Shown: one piece after another, positions 9,242 through 19,009 of the stretch
Position numbering within the stretch: the stretch's first letter is position 1
How the letters are laid out: each line of letters starts with the position of its first letter
Source of the DNA: Vibrio sp. RE86
GTDB taxonomy: Bacteria > Pseudomonadota > Gammaproteobacteria > Enterobacterales > Vibrionaceae
Direction: 5' to 3'
Assembly (NCBI RefSeq): GCF_013114545.1
Contig: NZ_VTXI01000014.1
Location: 1-64,000, forward strand
DNA: 64,000 nucleotides
The notes under the pieces: model-generated
Databases searched by the model: none
The model's input: only the letters and a program-made list of their open reading frames with translations
Told to the model about the DNA's origin: nothing
Position numbers and translations under genes: made by a program

Positions 9242-10209
9242 AAGATCACTCTGTAAAGTTATCGATATTGAAGGCTTTATCCCAAGGTGGCTTTCACTCA
9301 GGAGAAGAACTTGGTGAACAGCTTGGGGTTTCTCGTGCGGCCGTGAGCAAACACATTAAAGGCATTCAGGAGTGGGGGGTCGATATCTTTCGCGTTCAAG
9401 GCAAGGGCTACCAGCTGGCTAAACCGATGCAGTTGCTTGATCAGGAAGTGTTGAACAAAGCTCTAACAACACCTGTTGAGCTTATTCCTATTATAGATTC
9501 GACCAATCAGTACTTACTTGACCGTGTCGATAATCTAGAATCTGGCTCAGTTTGTTTAGCAGAGTATCAAGCAAAAGGACGTGGCCGTCGAGGCCGAGAA
9601 TGGGTCTCCCCTTTTGGCTCTAACCTTTACCTATCGATGTTTTGGCGTTTAGATGCAGGCATGGCAGCCGCTATGGGGTTAAGCTTAGTGGTTGGTGTCG
9701 CCATTGTTGAAGCGCTGGAAGAAATTGGTCTAGAAGGTGTAAAACTCAAATGGCCAAATGACCTTTATTATCAGGATAGAAAACTGGCTGGTATTTTGGT
9801 CGAGATGTCAGGCCAAGCTGGCGCTGCGGCAAACTTAGTAATTGGCATGGGCATGAACTTAATGATGTCTGAGAGTACTGAAGGTATCACTCAGCCATGG
9901 GCAAGCCTTTCTGAAATCGCTGAGAGCCAAGACATTGACCGCAACCAACTGGCTATATCTATGATTAAAACCCTGCATAACGCCTTAGCTGATTATGAGA
10001 TGCAAGGCATGTCCGGCTTTGTTGAACGCTGGAATAGGCTAGATAATTTCTTAGACCGCCCGATTAAACTTATCATGGGCCCACGTGAAGTTACCGGTAT
10101 CGCAAAAGGCATCAATGAGCAAGGCGCTGTATTACTAGAAACAGAACAGGGTATCGAGAACTATATAGGTGGTGAAATTAGTTTACGAGCTTCTGGCAGC
10201 GAGCTGTAG
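9238..10209 (+). CDS. birA: Biotin--[acetyl-CoA-carboxylase] ligase / biotin operon repressor
   Basis: BirA makes biotinyl-AMP and attaches biotin to AccB. With its N-terminal DNA-binding domain it also represses biotin synthesis genes. At 323 residues it has both parts: a winged helix-turn-helix (SGEELGEQLGVSRAAVSKHI, about 22-41) and a catalytic domain with GRGRRGREW (ligand loop) and KWPNDLYY. It overlaps murB by four bases, indicating translational coupling. Confidence 0.95.
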   Translation: MKDHSVKLSILKALSQGGFHSGEELGEQLGVSRAAVSKHIKGIQEWGVDIFRVQGKGYQLAKPMQLLDQEVLNKALTTPVELIPIIDSTNQYLLDRVDNLESGSVCLAEYQAKGRGRRGREWVSPFGSNLYLSMFWRLDAGMAAAMGLSLVVGVAIVEALEEIGLEGVKLKWPNDLYYQDRKLAGILVEMSGQAGAAANLVIGMGMNLMMSESTEGITQPWASLSEIAESQDIDRNQLAISMIKTLHNALADYEMQGMSGFVERWNRLDNFLDRPIKLIMGPREVTGIAKGINEQGAVLLETEQGIENYIGGEISLRASGSEL

Positions 10210-10278
10210 GTCACTCGCAACTTTTTCGTTCTTTTGCTAATATCCCTGTCCACTTTAAGTAAAGGTTACCCATCCAAC

Positions 10279-11619
10279 ATGATGACTCCTAGGAATTTAT
10301 TCGAACAACTTCCTACTTTGGCGCAAGATCCAGCGCAGTTTGAAACCCTCTACACCGCTAGAGATTTTCGAACTCGTTTAATTGAAGCGATTCGTCAAGC
10401 AAGCAAACGAATCTATCTTGTTGCCCTTTACTTAGAAGATGATGAAGCCGGCCGAGAGATCCTAACTGAGCTTTATCATGCAAAGCAGCGTAACCCAGGA
10501 CTCTATATCAATGTTTGTGTCGACTGGCACCGCGCTCAACGAGGCTTAATCGGTGCAGAACCTGGCGAAACCAATGCGACAATGTACAAATCCTTTGCTG
10601 ATAACTACGAACATAAGATTCCAGTTTATGGCATCCCTGTTCGTGGTCGTGAAGTATTTGGCGTACTGCACCTCAAAGGCTTTATTGTTGATGATCAAGT
10701 TATCTATAGCGGCGCAAGCTTAAATAATATCTACCTAAACTATAAAGACCGCTACCGCTTTGACCGCTACCATATGCTTAACAACAAAGCACTGGCAGAC
10801 AGTATGGTCGAGTTCATTCAGTCAGAAATGATAGCCCATCCTGCGGTAAACGACTTGGCGTGCCCAAGTAAGCCTGAAACTAAAGAGATCAAAGCGCAAA
10901 TTCGTCAGCTACGCGCATCGTTAGCCAAGTCGAATTACAAATTTGAATCTCAAGAAGTTTCTGCCGATGAAGTAGCGGTAACCCCGATTGTTGGTGTCGG
11001 AAAGAAACGCAACAAGCTCAATCAAGGTATCAATCAATTACTTGCTCAAGCGAAAGATGAGATTTTCATTTGTACACCTTACTTTAACTTCCCACGCAGT
11101 GTGGCAAAAGAAGTGAAGAAGGCGATCAAACGTGGCGTCAAAGTAACGATTGTTGTCGGAGATAAGACAGCAAACGACTTCTATATTTCACCAGAAGAAG
11201 ACTTCCGAACGATTGGCGGCCTGCCTTACCTATATGAACGCAACTTGCGCCAATTTGCTAAAGCGAACGAAGCTAATATTGCTAGCCGCAAGCTATCCAT
11301 TCATCTTTGGAAGCATGAAGAAAACAGCTTCCACCTAAAGGGGATTTGGGTCGACAAGCGCTATATGCTGATTACAGGTAATAACCTTAACCCACGCGCT
11401 TGGAAGTTGGACTTAGAAAACGCTATCTTCATTCAAGACAACTACCATCATCTAACACCTCAGTTCGAGAAAGAGGTCGAGAATATTCTTCAACATACTG
11501 ATCTAATCTGTACGTACAGGCAGTTAGAGAAATTTGAAGACTATCCAGATGCGGTGCAGAAGCTGATGCGTAAGATAACTCGTGTTAAAGCAGATCGAGT
11601 ATTGAAGCAGATTTTGTAG
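10279..11619 (+). CDS. pssA: CDP-diacylglycerol--serine O-phosphatidyltransferase
   Basis: PssA makes phosphatidylserine from CDP-diacylglycerol and serine, the step towards phosphatidylethanolamine. It is the phospholipase-D-type enzyme, with two HKD motifs: HLKGFIVDDQVIYSG in the N-terminal half and HLKGIWVDKRYMLITG in the C-terminal half. The ATG at 10279 (directly followed by a second ATG) is preferred over an upstream in-frame TTG: AAAGG lies upstream and the length, 446 residues, is near the E. coli 451. It is the last housekeeping gene before the O-antigen cluster and converges with it. Confidence 0.94.
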   Translation: MMTPRNLFEQLPTLAQDPAQFETLYTARDFRTRLIEAIRQASKRIYLVALYLEDDEAGREILTELYHAKQRNPGLYINVCVDWHRAQRGLIGAEPGETNATMYKSFADNYEHKIPVYGIPVRGREVFGVLHLKGFIVDDQVIYSGASLNNIYLNYKDRYRFDRYHMLNNKALADSMVEFIQSEMIAHPAVNDLACPSKPETKEIKAQIRQLRASLAKSNYKFESQEVSADEVAVTPIVGVGKKRNKLNQGINQLLAQAKDEIFICTPYFNFPRSVAKEVKKAIKRGVKVTIVVGDKTANDFYISPEEDFRTIGGLPYLYERNLRQFAKANEANIASRKLSIHLWKHEENSFHLKGIWVDKRYMLITGNNLNPRAWKLDLENAIFIQDNYHHLTPQFEKEVENILQHTDLICTYRQLEKFEDYPDAVQKLMRKITRVKADRVLKQIL

Positions 11620-11657
11620 ATAAAAGAAAAGCCCCTTTAGGAGCTTTTCTTTTATCT
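11618..11657. terminator. Bidirectional terminator between pssA and the O-antigen operon
   Basis: A 15-base perfect inverted repeat, AGATAAAAGAAAAGC and GCTTTTCTTTTATCT, surrounds a short CCCTTTAGGA loop. A and T tracts on both sides make it work in either direction. The stop codons of pssA and of the last O-antigen gene both lie inside or beside it. Confidence 0.85.
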
Positions 11658-13589
11658 AGTGGATGTCTCTAGCGTTGATTCTTCTTCATTTAACTTTTGC
11701 CAAACTAAATCACCAATACCATCAGTTGGATTGAAGTCCGTAGGGGCATTGAGCAATAACTCACGAATACGCTCATGCTCGAAATAATGACAAGCTTCAT
11801 CCAACTCCTGAAGTAGTGACTTGTACTCCTCAAGCGGCAAATAACGCTCCTTAGCAGTCATAATCCTAGGGTGAGCTGTTTCGCCTACATTATCCCCAAT
11901 AAGCAGCTCTTCAAATAACTTTTCTCCAGGTCTTAAGCCAGAAAATTGAATTTCAATATCACCATATGGATTCTCATCATTTTGAACTTCCAGGCCTGAT
12001 AGCTTAATGAGGTTTTCAGCTAAGTCCGTAATTCGAACAGGCTCTCCCATATCAAGTACGAATACATCTCCGCCTTTACCCATAGCTCCTGCTTGAATAA
12101 CTAATTGAGCAGCCTCTGGGATTGTCATGAAATAACGAATGATATCTTTATGCGTTACCGTCACTGGACCACCTGCGGCGATTTGCTTCTTAAACAATGG
12201 AATAACAGATCCTGATGAGCCTAAAACATTGCCAAACCGAACCATACAGAATCGAGTACCACTGCCCTTAGCATTTTCTTGTTCAGATAAAGCTTGGAGG
12301 CCAAGTTCGGCCATTCTCTTAGTCGTGCCCATTACATTCGTCGGGCGGACAGCTTTGTCAGTAGATATTAAAACAAATGATTCAACACCCGCCTCGATAG
12401 CGGCCTTAGCAGTGTAATAAGTACCAAACACATTGTTTCTGACACCTTCTACAACGTTGTACTCTACTAAAGGAACATGCTTGTACGCCGCTGCATGATA
12501 AACAGTATCGACATTAAAGCTTTTCATAGTTGTGGCTAGTCGATTGATTCGCTGAACTGATCCTAGAAGTGGAATAACTTCCACTTGAATATCCTCATCA
12601 ACCGCAATGTTCGAGAGTTCACGATCTACCTGATATAAACCAAATTCTGAAAGTTCGAATAGAATAAGAGCCTTAGGTTTCTGGCGTATTATCTGCCGAC
12701 AAAGTTCTGAGCCAATAGACCCCCCCGCCCCAGTAACCATAACCACTTTATTTTTGATATTAGACTCCATTAAAGACTGCTGAGGAGCAACAGGGTCACG
12801 CCCCAAAAGGTCCTCTATAGCCACGTCTTTTAACTCATCAATATTAGCTTTACCTTCGACTATATCCTGCATATCTGGCACGGTGAGAACCTCTGCGGAC
12901 AAAGGTACTAACGAATCAAGTATTTCTTTTCGACGAGCCCTAGATGCACTTGGAACAGCCAAAAGAATCTGACTAACACCATGCTTTTCAAGTAACTTTG
13001 ACGCGCCCTCAATATCGCAAACATTTAACCCTAGAATCATAGTGTTCTCCAAGGTTTGGTCTTGGTCAATAAAACCAACAACTTTATGAGTTTCAGAGTT
13101 TCTCATAGCTAGCGCAAGCTGACGTCCAGCAGCCCCCGCACCGTAGATCAATACACGTTTGCTTCCCTTACTATTAGCCTGCGCGACTAATACCCTAACA
13201 ATGAGACGTGATCCGCCACATAATAGACATAAAAACGCACCATAAATTATAGGCACAGAACGAGGAACTGGAGCATCAAAGTAAAAAGCTAACACAGCCA
13301 CTGACAACGCAGATATTGCAGTACCTAGACTAACTACAGCTAAAGCATGGAACGTAAGGTATCGAAGAACTGCACGGTATAAGCCAAGTTTTGTGAATGC
13401 TGTAAGAGTAATTACTAATGTTCCTAAAATAATATACTGCACGGCTAAGCTATCAATGGCAACAACAGTTCCTATGCGCGCCCAATATGCAATATAAAAA
13501 GAGCCAATAATGAATACCGAATCGACTAATACACTGATTAGCCTTTTATACAACCTTGACAAGTTCCATATATAATTAAGTCTAGCCAT
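11652..13589 (-). CDS. Membrane nucleotide-sugar 4,6-dehydratase (WbpM/PglF/FlaA1 family)
   Basis: This family removes water from UDP-GlcNAc to give UDP-4-keto-6-deoxy sugars for QuiNAc, FucNAc or bacillosamine-type residues. The 645-residue protein has about four N-terminal membrane helices (residues 15-130). A first nucleotide-fold motif, IYGAGAAGRQL, is near 148-158. The catalytic SDR domain has TGAGGSIGSE (286-295), STDKAVRPTN (409-418) and M-x3-K (MGTTK, 420-424) in place of the usual Y-x3-K, as in long WbpM-like enzymes. It is the last gene of the O-antigen operon. With the next three genes it resembles a PglF-PglE-PglD-PglC set. Confidence 0.88.
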   Translation of the reverse strand: MARLNYIWNLSRLYKRLISVLVDSVFIIGSFYIAYWARIGTVVAIDSLAVQYIILGTLVITLTAFTKLGLYRAVLRYLTFHALAVVSLGTAISALSVAVLAFYFDAPVPRSVPIIYGAFLCLLCGGSRLIVRVLVAQANSKGSKRVLIYGAGAAGRQLALAMRNSETHKVVGFIDQDQTLENTMILGLNVCDIEGASKLLEKHGVSQILLAVPSASRARRKEILDSLVPLSAEVLTVPDMQDIVEGKANIDELKDVAIEDLLGRDPVAPQQSLMESNIKNKVVMVTGAGGSIGSELCRQIIRQKPKALILFELSEFGLYQVDRELSNIAVDEDIQVEVIPLLGSVQRINRLATTMKSFNVDTVYHAAAYKHVPLVEYNVVEGVRNNVFGTYYTAKAAIEAGVESFVLISTDKAVRPTNVMGTTKRMAELGLQALSEQENAKGSGTRFCMVRFGNVLGSSGSVIPLFKKQIAAGGPVTVTHKDIIRYFMTIPEAAQLVIQAGAMGKGGDVFVLDMGEPVRITDLAENLIKLSGLEVQNDENPYGDIEIQFSGLRPGEKLFEELLIGDNVGETAHPRIMTAKERYLPLEEYKSLLQELDEACHYFEHERIRELLLNAPTDFNPTDGIGDLVWQKLNEEESTLETSTR

Positions 13590-13655
13590 TCTGCTCTCTG
13601 AATGAAAATTTAACGCCAGCAGTATACTGGTGTTGAAAAAGATTTGTAGTAATTG

Positions 13656-14831
13656 TTAGATTTGTGCTTCTAATAAAACACTTCTAATTACTTTGCTCAT
13701 CAGCTCCACTTCTAACTGAGTCAATGTAGGGTGAACCAGAAACATAATACTGGTTTCCCCTAGAGCAACAGCATTCCTCAACGGCTCTCTAGGTCGAAGT
13801 CCTGTATTATCAAATGCCTTTTCATTGTATACCTCTGAGCAGCTACCTTGAAAAGCGGGCACTCCTTTATCCACGATAGCCTCTATTATTTTATCTCGAG
13901 TCCACCCTGATTTAAGAAACTTCTCCTGAATGAATATATAATGTTTGTATTCAGCATGTTGGATGTATTCAGGTATTTCCACACTACGAACAATTGGAAG
14001 TTCTGATACTGCAGCCTCAATAGCTGAAGCATTTTTCTGGCGTTTTGCTGTCCACTCCGCCATTCTGCGGATTTGAATACGGCCTATCACCGCTTGCATT
14101 TCTGTCATGCGCCAGTTGGTACCAAAACTCTCATGAAGCCAACGGAAACCTGGAGGGTGTTCTCGGTTGTAGATAGCATCGAAACTCTTACCATGATCTT
14201 TGTATGACCACATAAAAGACCAAAGATCTTTGTCATTCGTCGTGACCATCCCTCCTTCACCACCAGTCGTCATGATCTTATCTTGACAGAAAGACCAAGC
14301 TCCAATATGACCAATAGTACCTACACTACGACCTTTGTATTTTGCACCGTGAGCTTGAGCGCAATCTTCTATAACTTTGAAACCATGTTTATCAGATAGA
14401 TCCATAATTGCATCCATCTCAGCGGGCATTCCAGCAAGGTGTACAACGATGACAGCTTTAGTTTCCTCAGTTAACACTGCTTTAATTGTTTCGGCAGTTA
14501 TATTTTGGCTATTAAGGTCAACATCTGCAAAAACTGGTTTAGCTCCCGCTGTGACGATAGAGGATGCTGATGCTAAAAAAGTCCTTGAGGTAGTAATTAC
14601 TTCATCGCCTTGATCAACTCCCAAAGCTTTTAAAGCAACGTCTAATGCCAGAGTTCCATTTCCCAAAGCTACGGCATAGTCGCAATCAACCCAGGCCGCA
14701 AACTCTTTTTCAAACTGACGCCCTTCTTGACCTGTCCAATAGTTAACTTCATTTGAAAGTAACACTTTACTGACAGCATCCGCTTCCTCTTGGGTGAATG
14801 AAGGCCATGGAGAAAAAGAGGTATTAAGCAT
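13656..14831 (-). CDS. DegT/DnrJ/EryC1/StrS sugar aminotransferase (PglE-like role)
   Basis: This PLP enzyme should transfer an amino group to a keto-sugar nucleotide. The 391-residue protein has family landmarks NGTLALDVAL (about 58-67), [13 protein letters not shown] (155-167) and the PLP lysine in SFCQDKIMTTGGEGG (K185). The likely substrate is the 4-keto sugar made by the neighbouring dehydratase, giving a 4-amino-2-acetamido-trideoxy sugar. This rests on gene order. The ATG at 14831 has GGAG seven bases upstream; an in-frame GTG at 14837 sits too close to it. It overlaps the acetyltransferase before it by eight bases. Confidence 0.85.
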   Translation of the reverse strand: MLNTSFSPWPSFTQEEADAVSKVLLSNEVNYWTGQEGRQFEKEFAAWVDCDYAVALGNGTLALDVALKALGVDQGDEVITTSRTFLASASSIVTAGAKPVFADVDLNSQNITAETIKAVLTEETKAVIVVHLAGMPAEMDAIMDLSDKHGFKVIEDCAQAHGAKYKGRSVGTIGHIGAWSFCQDKIMTTGGEGGMVTTNDKDLWSFMWSYKDHGKSFDAIYNREHPPGFRWLHESFGTNWRMTEMQAVIGRIQIRRMAEWTAKRQKNASAIEAAVSELPIVRSVEIPEYIQHAEYKHYIFIQEKFLKSGWTRDKIIEAIVDKGVPAFQGSCSEVYNEKAFDNTGLRPREPLRNAVALGETSIMFLVHPTLTQLEVELMSKVIRSVLLEAQI

Positions 14832-15348
14832 GTTCACTCTCCAGATACTTCTGTTCAGCTTCTAGTATCGCCTCTTTATCCCTTTTTTTAAGTTCCTTCA
14901 ACTTACCATTAATAACTGCGTAAACAGTCCAATCTTTCAGGTTTTTACGAATGATAGCACCAGCACCTACGGAGCATCCTTCACCTATAGTCACACCGGG
15001 AAATATAACACTATTTGTACCAATGATTGCGTGTCGACCTATTTCTACTCGACTTAAATTAACATTGGTAAATTCGGAATGAACTGTTGGGTTAGTTAAA
15101 TATGGTCCGGAAAAATCATCACTAGCTGTAATCACACGACAGCCGGCACTCAATCCAGCAAAGTCTCCTATAGTACACTCTCCCCCGCCGACAATAGATG
15201 TAAAAGAAGCAATATGGACATTACGACCAATTTCAGTCCTTTTTCCTGAATTAATAAAACAAAAATCATCAATTTGGCTTTTTTCACCCAGGATTAATTT
15301 TTCTGACCCTATTATTTTCGCCAAGCTATATATTGTACCTTTAATCAT
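14824..15348 (-). CDS. Hexapeptide-repeat acyltransferase
   Basis: This 174-residue protein is a left-handed beta-helix acetyltransferase: repeats such as IGRNVHIASFTSIVGGG, IGDFAGLSAG and IGTNSVIFPGVTIGEGCSVG run from about residue 20 to 140. By position it should N-acetylate the 4-amino sugar made by the preceding aminotransferase. However, it lacks the N-terminal nucleotide-sugar-binding domain of PglD (about 195-210 residues) and looks more like WbbJ/CatB-type enzymes, so O-acetylation is possible. It overlaps both neighbours by eight bases, so all three are tightly coupled. Confidence 0.8.
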   Translation of the reverse strand: MIKGTIYSLAKIIGSEKLILGEKSQIDDFCFINSGKRTEIGRNVHIASFTSIVGGGECTIGDFAGLSAGCRVITASDDFSGPYLTNPTVHSEFTNVNLSRVEIGRHAIIGTNSVIFPGVTIGEGCSVGAGAIIRKNLKDWTVYAVINGKLKELKKRDKEAILEAEQKYLESEHA

Positions 15349-15937
15349 TCTTATTACCTTTAAACGCCTCTGTTGTCACATGCCCGTCAGCTGTTATACC
15401 CTCTTTTATAAAAACTTTTTTAACAGTTAAAAGGAGTATCTTAATGTCAAGCAGGAGAGTCTGATTGTCAACATACCAGACATCGAACTCGAACTTTTGC
15501 TCCCAGCTAATGGCATTCCGGCCATTGATTTGCGCCCAGCCAGTAACCCCAGGTCGGACTTCATGACGTCTTGATTGTTCTTTGTTATAGAGCGGTAAAT
15601 AGTGCATTAGCAACGGACGTGGTCCTACTAAGCTCATATCTCCTTTTAACACATTCCATAGTTCTGGAAGTTCATCTAAGCTGCTGTTTCGTAGCTTATA
15701 GCCAAAAGGAGTAATACGCTCTGAATCAGGTAATGGATTTCCTCGCTTATCCACCACATCCTTCATAGTGCGAAACTTCACCATTTCGAAAGGTTTTCCG
15801 TTTAAGCCCGGACGCGTTTGGCGAAACAAAACTGGGGAACCAAGGTTCCTGCGAATCCTCCAAGCAATTAAAGTAATAATGGGAAACAACAGAACAAGCG
15901 CGACAAAGGACGCGAGAAAATCAAACAATCTTTTCAT
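15341..15937 (-). CDS. Undecaprenyl-phosphate sugar phosphotransferase (PglC-like, initiating)
   Basis: This enzyme should start the O-unit by moving a sugar phosphate from a UDP-sugar to undecaprenyl phosphate at the inner membrane. At 198 residues it is the minimal PglC-type form: one N-terminal membrane hairpin (RLFDFLASFVALVLLFPII), then FRTMKD, the R-NSSLDELPELWNV segment with the catalytic D-E pair, GDMSLVGPRPLL and RPGVTGWAQINGRN. The coupled genes suggest a 2,4-diacetamido-2,4,6-trideoxyhexose as substrate. It begins 58 bases after the end of the preceding glycosyltransferase. Confidence 0.92.
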   Translation of the reverse strand: MKRLFDFLASFVALVLLFPIITLIAWRIRRNLGSPVLFRQTRPGLNGKPFEMVKFRTMKDVVDKRGNPLPDSERITPFGYKLRNSSLDELPELWNVLKGDMSLVGPRPLLMHYLPLYNKEQSRRHEVRPGVTGWAQINGRNAISWEQKFEFDVWYVDNQTLLLDIKILLLTVKKVFIKEGITADGHVTTEAFKGNKND

Positions 15938-15995
15938 TTGGTGTAGTATCTTTTTACGTAAATTTAACTTGCATTGAAAATCAAAGGTATATCAG

Positions 15996-17288
15996 TTAAT
16001 CACTCTTGGTATTAAGCTTGCGAGTCATGAATTGCTGGTGAACCTTTTCAAGATGTGTCGAAAACGAAGAGTAAATTACCTTAGAGCTATACTTTTCAGT
16101 AAACAATGATTTTGCATTTCTGCTCATTCGATTATAAATATCGCCATCATCCATCAACTTCGCAAGGTAAAAAGCTAGTTCATCAGGTGAACTATATCTG
16201 TAGCCACACTTATATTCTGATACCATTCTCTCAGAAAGCCCATCTAACCATGTCAGTATAGGTAAACCGCTGCTAATATACTCAAAAAATTTGTTGGATA
16301 GAGAATTTTGGTAATCTGTTCTCTTTTCAATGGGCTGAATCGCAACATAGCTATTATCCCTTAACACGGTCAGCTCTCGAGAACTTATTTCTCCAGGGAA
16401 AATAATATTTTTACTGCCAGTAGATAGCCTCTTAATTTCATCTGCATACTGACCGCTGCCACAGATAACAAACTTAAGGTTTGGATGAGACGTTGCTAGT
16501 ATTTTGGCCGCGTCAACAACCACAGAAAAAACGTTTAAAACAGTACTATTTAAGCGCCCTGCGAAATAGATAAACTTACTGTCACCGCTGAAGATCACCC
16601 CCTTTTTTTTCCAAAAAAGTTCTACTTCCCTTAATTCATCATCATTTAAAGTTAGAATATCTTTATGGTAACCAAGTTCGAATACTGCATCTAAGCTAGA
16701 CGCTTGACGACCCGCATACTTTAATAGAAAGTCTTTATAAAAATCTGTAATGCCAACACAAGAAGTAGCAGCCATACATGCTTTTTTTAAGCTTCTTTTC
16801 ATTGAGAAAATAATCGGTTTTGCTGCAAAGGACTTCCAGCCATGCAATTCATCTTCAATAATATCAGGCCACATATCCCTAGCATCCAACACTAACGGGA
16901 TATCGAAATATTTAGCAATTTTTGAGCAAGCTTCAGCCATAGCTGGAGTGGGCATACTACAAACAATCAAGTCTGGTTTCGGGCTCTTTTTCGCGGCAAC
17001 CATGAAATTATGATATATTAGGAAGTTGTTTATAAATCTTCTAGCAGAAACTGGCTTAGTGTATGGTATTGATGCGTGTACTGATTTTATCAAGTAGGAA
17101 TCAGAAACACGATAAGTATTCGATTTGCCGCACCTAGCTTTGTTATTCAAATGATCAAAATCAGAACACCATCTAGTTACAGTATTACCAGCTTCAATTA
17201 AGGAATCTGCTAACATCGACATTCGATAAGGCCTAAAACCTTTATCTGTTGGAATAGGCTCTTCTAACTTAACTAGCCAAACATGCAT
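15996..17288 (-). CDS. Glycosyltransferase, GT4 family
   Basis: This 430-residue protein has the GT-B two-domain layout of family 4 transferases. The N-terminal domain carries PDLIVCSMPTPAMAEA and DARDMWPDI, and the C-terminal nucleotide-binding domain carries KFIYFAGRLNS, FVICGSG and the donor-site region EYISSGLPILTW. It should add one sugar of the O-unit on the cytoplasmic face. The donor cannot be read from sequence. DARDMWPDI-like motifs occur in WbuB-type acetamido-sugar transferases, which suggests, but does not prove, an acetamido-sugar donor. A 153-base gap separates it from the upstream genes, the longest inside the operon. Confidence 0.85.
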   Translation of the reverse strand: MHVWLVKLEEPIPTDKGFRPYRMSMLADSLIEAGNTVTRWCSDFDHLNNKARCGKSNTYRVSDSYLIKSVHASIPYTKPVSARRFINNFLIYHNFMVAAKKSPKPDLIVCSMPTPAMAEACSKIAKYFDIPLVLDARDMWPDIIEDELHGWKSFAAKPIIFSMKRSLKKACMAATSCVGITDFYKDFLLKYAGRQASSLDAVFELGYHKDILTLNDDELREVELFWKKKGVIFSGDSKFIYFAGRLNSTVLNVFSVVVDAAKILATSHPNLKFVICGSGQYADEIKRLSTGSKNIIFPGEISSRELTVLRDNSYVAIQPIEKRTDYQNSLSNKFFEYISSGLPILTWLDGLSERMVSEYKCGYRYSSPDELAFYLAKLMDDGDIYNRMSRNAKSLFTEKYSSKVIYSSFSTHLEKVHQQFMTRKLNTKSD

Positions 17289-17441
17289 AATTACTTCTAG
17301 AACTCTTTAGTGGAGCAAATGAACAGTGACAACAATTAAATAGCAATGCTCATTATTAAGTGGTCTAACAAAAACTACCAATTAGCGACTTAGAAAGTAT
17401 GGGGTTTCACCACTAATTGGCAGGGCTCATTATTATTAATG
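17289..17441. other. Intergenic spacer with inverted and direct repeats
   Basis: This non-coding gap inside the O-antigen operon holds an inverted repeat, CCAATTAG (17378-17385) with CTAATTGG (17413-17420). It also holds two similar direct copies of GCTCATTATTAA (around 17348 and 17425, the second with an extra ATT). It could be an attenuating hairpin or a scar of past recombination. No promoter was clear. Confidence 0.35.
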
Positions 17442-18548
17442 CTACTGATGATCAACGAAAAACACTTTGATCATATCGATAACATAGTGAATTTGATCAT
17501 CACTCAAATGTTCTCCAATAGGGAGGCTAAGTAACTGCGAGTCAAATTCATTATAATATGTTTCAGTTGAGTACTGATTTAGATAGCTGTACGCTTCTAA
17601 CTTTGGTAAAGCAACTGGGTAATGGATTCCAGATTGTATATTCTTACTGGCTAAGAATTCCTTAAGTTTGTCTCGATCCGAGACTCGAATAACGAAGAGA
17701 TGGTAGACCTGTTTTGCCCATGGTTTTCGAATTGGAAGCACTAAACCGTCAATGCCATTAAGCAAACTGAGATACTTATCTGCAATTTCAATTCTTCGTT
17801 GTGTCCATTCCTCTATATAGTTCAACTTCACTGACAATATTGCTGCTTGTATACTGTCTAGTCGGGAGTTGCGCCCTTCAAATTCATGGTCGTACTTAGC
17901 AATACGACCATGATTAGCAATCTTTCTTACTTTAACAGCTAACTCTTCTGATTGCGTTGTAATAGCTCCACCGTCACCATATGCTCCTAAATTTTTTCCA
18001 GGATAAAAGCTAAACGTGCCAAAATGGCCAATGGTTCCAACTCGTTTCCCTTTGTATTCTGCACCATGAGCCTGCGCACAATCTTCAATCACAATCAGAT
18101 TATGTTTGTTAGCTAAAGTCATAATTGGATCCATATCACATGGATGTCCATAAAGATGAACCGCGATTATAGCAGCAGTATTGTCCGTTAAATGAGGAGT
18201 AATAGATTCCTCAGTCAACGTATAGTTATCAGGATCAATATCAGCAAATACTACTTTGTGGCCAGTTCGAGTAACAGCTTCCGAAGAAGCGATAAAACTA
18301 TTCCCAGGAACTATAACTTCAGCCCCTTCAGGTAAACTGGCGGCTTCCAAAGCTATTTCAAGAGCATCAGTGCCATTACCAACTCCAATACAGAATTCAC
18401 TCTCCACATATCGGCAAAATGAATCCTCAAAAGATGACAAATGCCGACCACCGATAAATGACGTTGATTCGATTACATCGTAAATAGCTTCATCTATCTC
18501 ATGTTTTATTTTTTCGTATTGAGAATGTAAATCTAAAAACTTAATCAT
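17442..18548 (-). CDS. WbpE/WlbC-like UDP-3-keto-GlcNAcA aminotransferase
   Basis: This DegT-family PLP enzyme of 368 residues has [13 protein letters not shown] (55-67), [13 protein letters not shown] and the PLP lysine in [15 protein letters not shown] (K185). It stands directly after WbpB- and WbpD-like genes. In Pseudomonas and Bordetella the WbpE/WlbC enzyme aminates the 3-keto group of UDP-GlcNAcA, using NAD-linked oxidation by WbpB/WlbA. The same job is inferred here from the three-gene set. Start and previous stop overlap as TAATG. Confidence 0.85.
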   Translation of the reverse strand: MIKFLDLHSQYEKIKHEIDEAIYDVIESTSFIGGRHLSSFEDSFCRYVESEFCIGVGNGTDALEIALEAASLPEGAEVIVPGNSFIASSEAVTRTGHKVVFADIDPDNYTLTEESITPHLTDNTAAIIAVHLYGHPCDMDPIMTLANKHNLIVIEDCAQAHGAEYKGKRVGTIGHFGTFSFYPGKNLGAYGDGGAITTQSEELAVKVRKIANHGRIAKYDHEFEGRNSRLDSIQAAILSVKLNYIEEWTQRRIEIADKYLSLLNGIDGLVLPIRKPWAKQVYHLFVIRVSDRDKLKEFLASKNIQSGIHYPVALPKLEAYSYLNQYSTETYYNEFDSQLLSLPIGEHLSDDQIHYVIDMIKVFFVDHQ

Positions 18549-19009
18549 TAATGCTTCCTAATTAATTTCGCTGGGTTACCTACATATGTTCCGGGAACAA
18601 CAATATCCTTGGTAACAACTGAACCAGCACCAATAACCACATTGTCACAGATGGTTACCGGTAAAATTGTAGCGTTACTGCCTACAGATACATGTTTACC
18701 AATGTAAGTGCTCCGCCATTTACTCTTGTCTCCGCCAGCAGGATGACCTTCAGAGAATAAATCATTGATGAACATCACCCCATGACCAATAAAACAGTGA
18801 GAGGCTATAGTTACAAATTCACAAAGGAAGGAGTGCGACTGGATTTTTGTATATTCACCGATACATACGTTCTTTTGAATTTCAACAAATGGCCCAACAA
18901 AAACATTATCAGATAAAGTAGCCCCGTAAATATTCACTGGCTCAACAACTGTGACATTTTTACCAAATTCAACATCTACAACGCTACTTTGCTTTTGTAC
19001 AAACTTCAC
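18548..19009 (-). CDS. WbpD/WlbB-like UDP-GlcNAc3NA N-acetyltransferase
   Basis: This hexapeptide-repeat acetyltransferase should acetylate the 3-amino group of UDP-GlcNAc3NA to give UDP-2,3-diacetamido-glucuronate. The coil region contains [39 protein letters not shown] and the end [20 protein letters not shown], which fit the family. The frame is open to a TTG at 19033. The GTG at 19009 is preferred because it overlaps the WbpB-like stop (GTGA) with GGA-type ribosome pairing upstream, giving 153 residues. Confidence 0.85.
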   Translation of the reverse strand: MKFVQKQSSVVDVEFGKNVTVVEPVNIYGATLSDNVFVGPFVEIQKNVCIGEYTKIQSHSFLCEFVTIASHCFIGHGVMFINDLFSEGHPAGGDKSKWRSTYIGKHVSVGSNATILPVTICDNVVIGAGSVVTKDIVVPGTYVGNPAKLIRKH

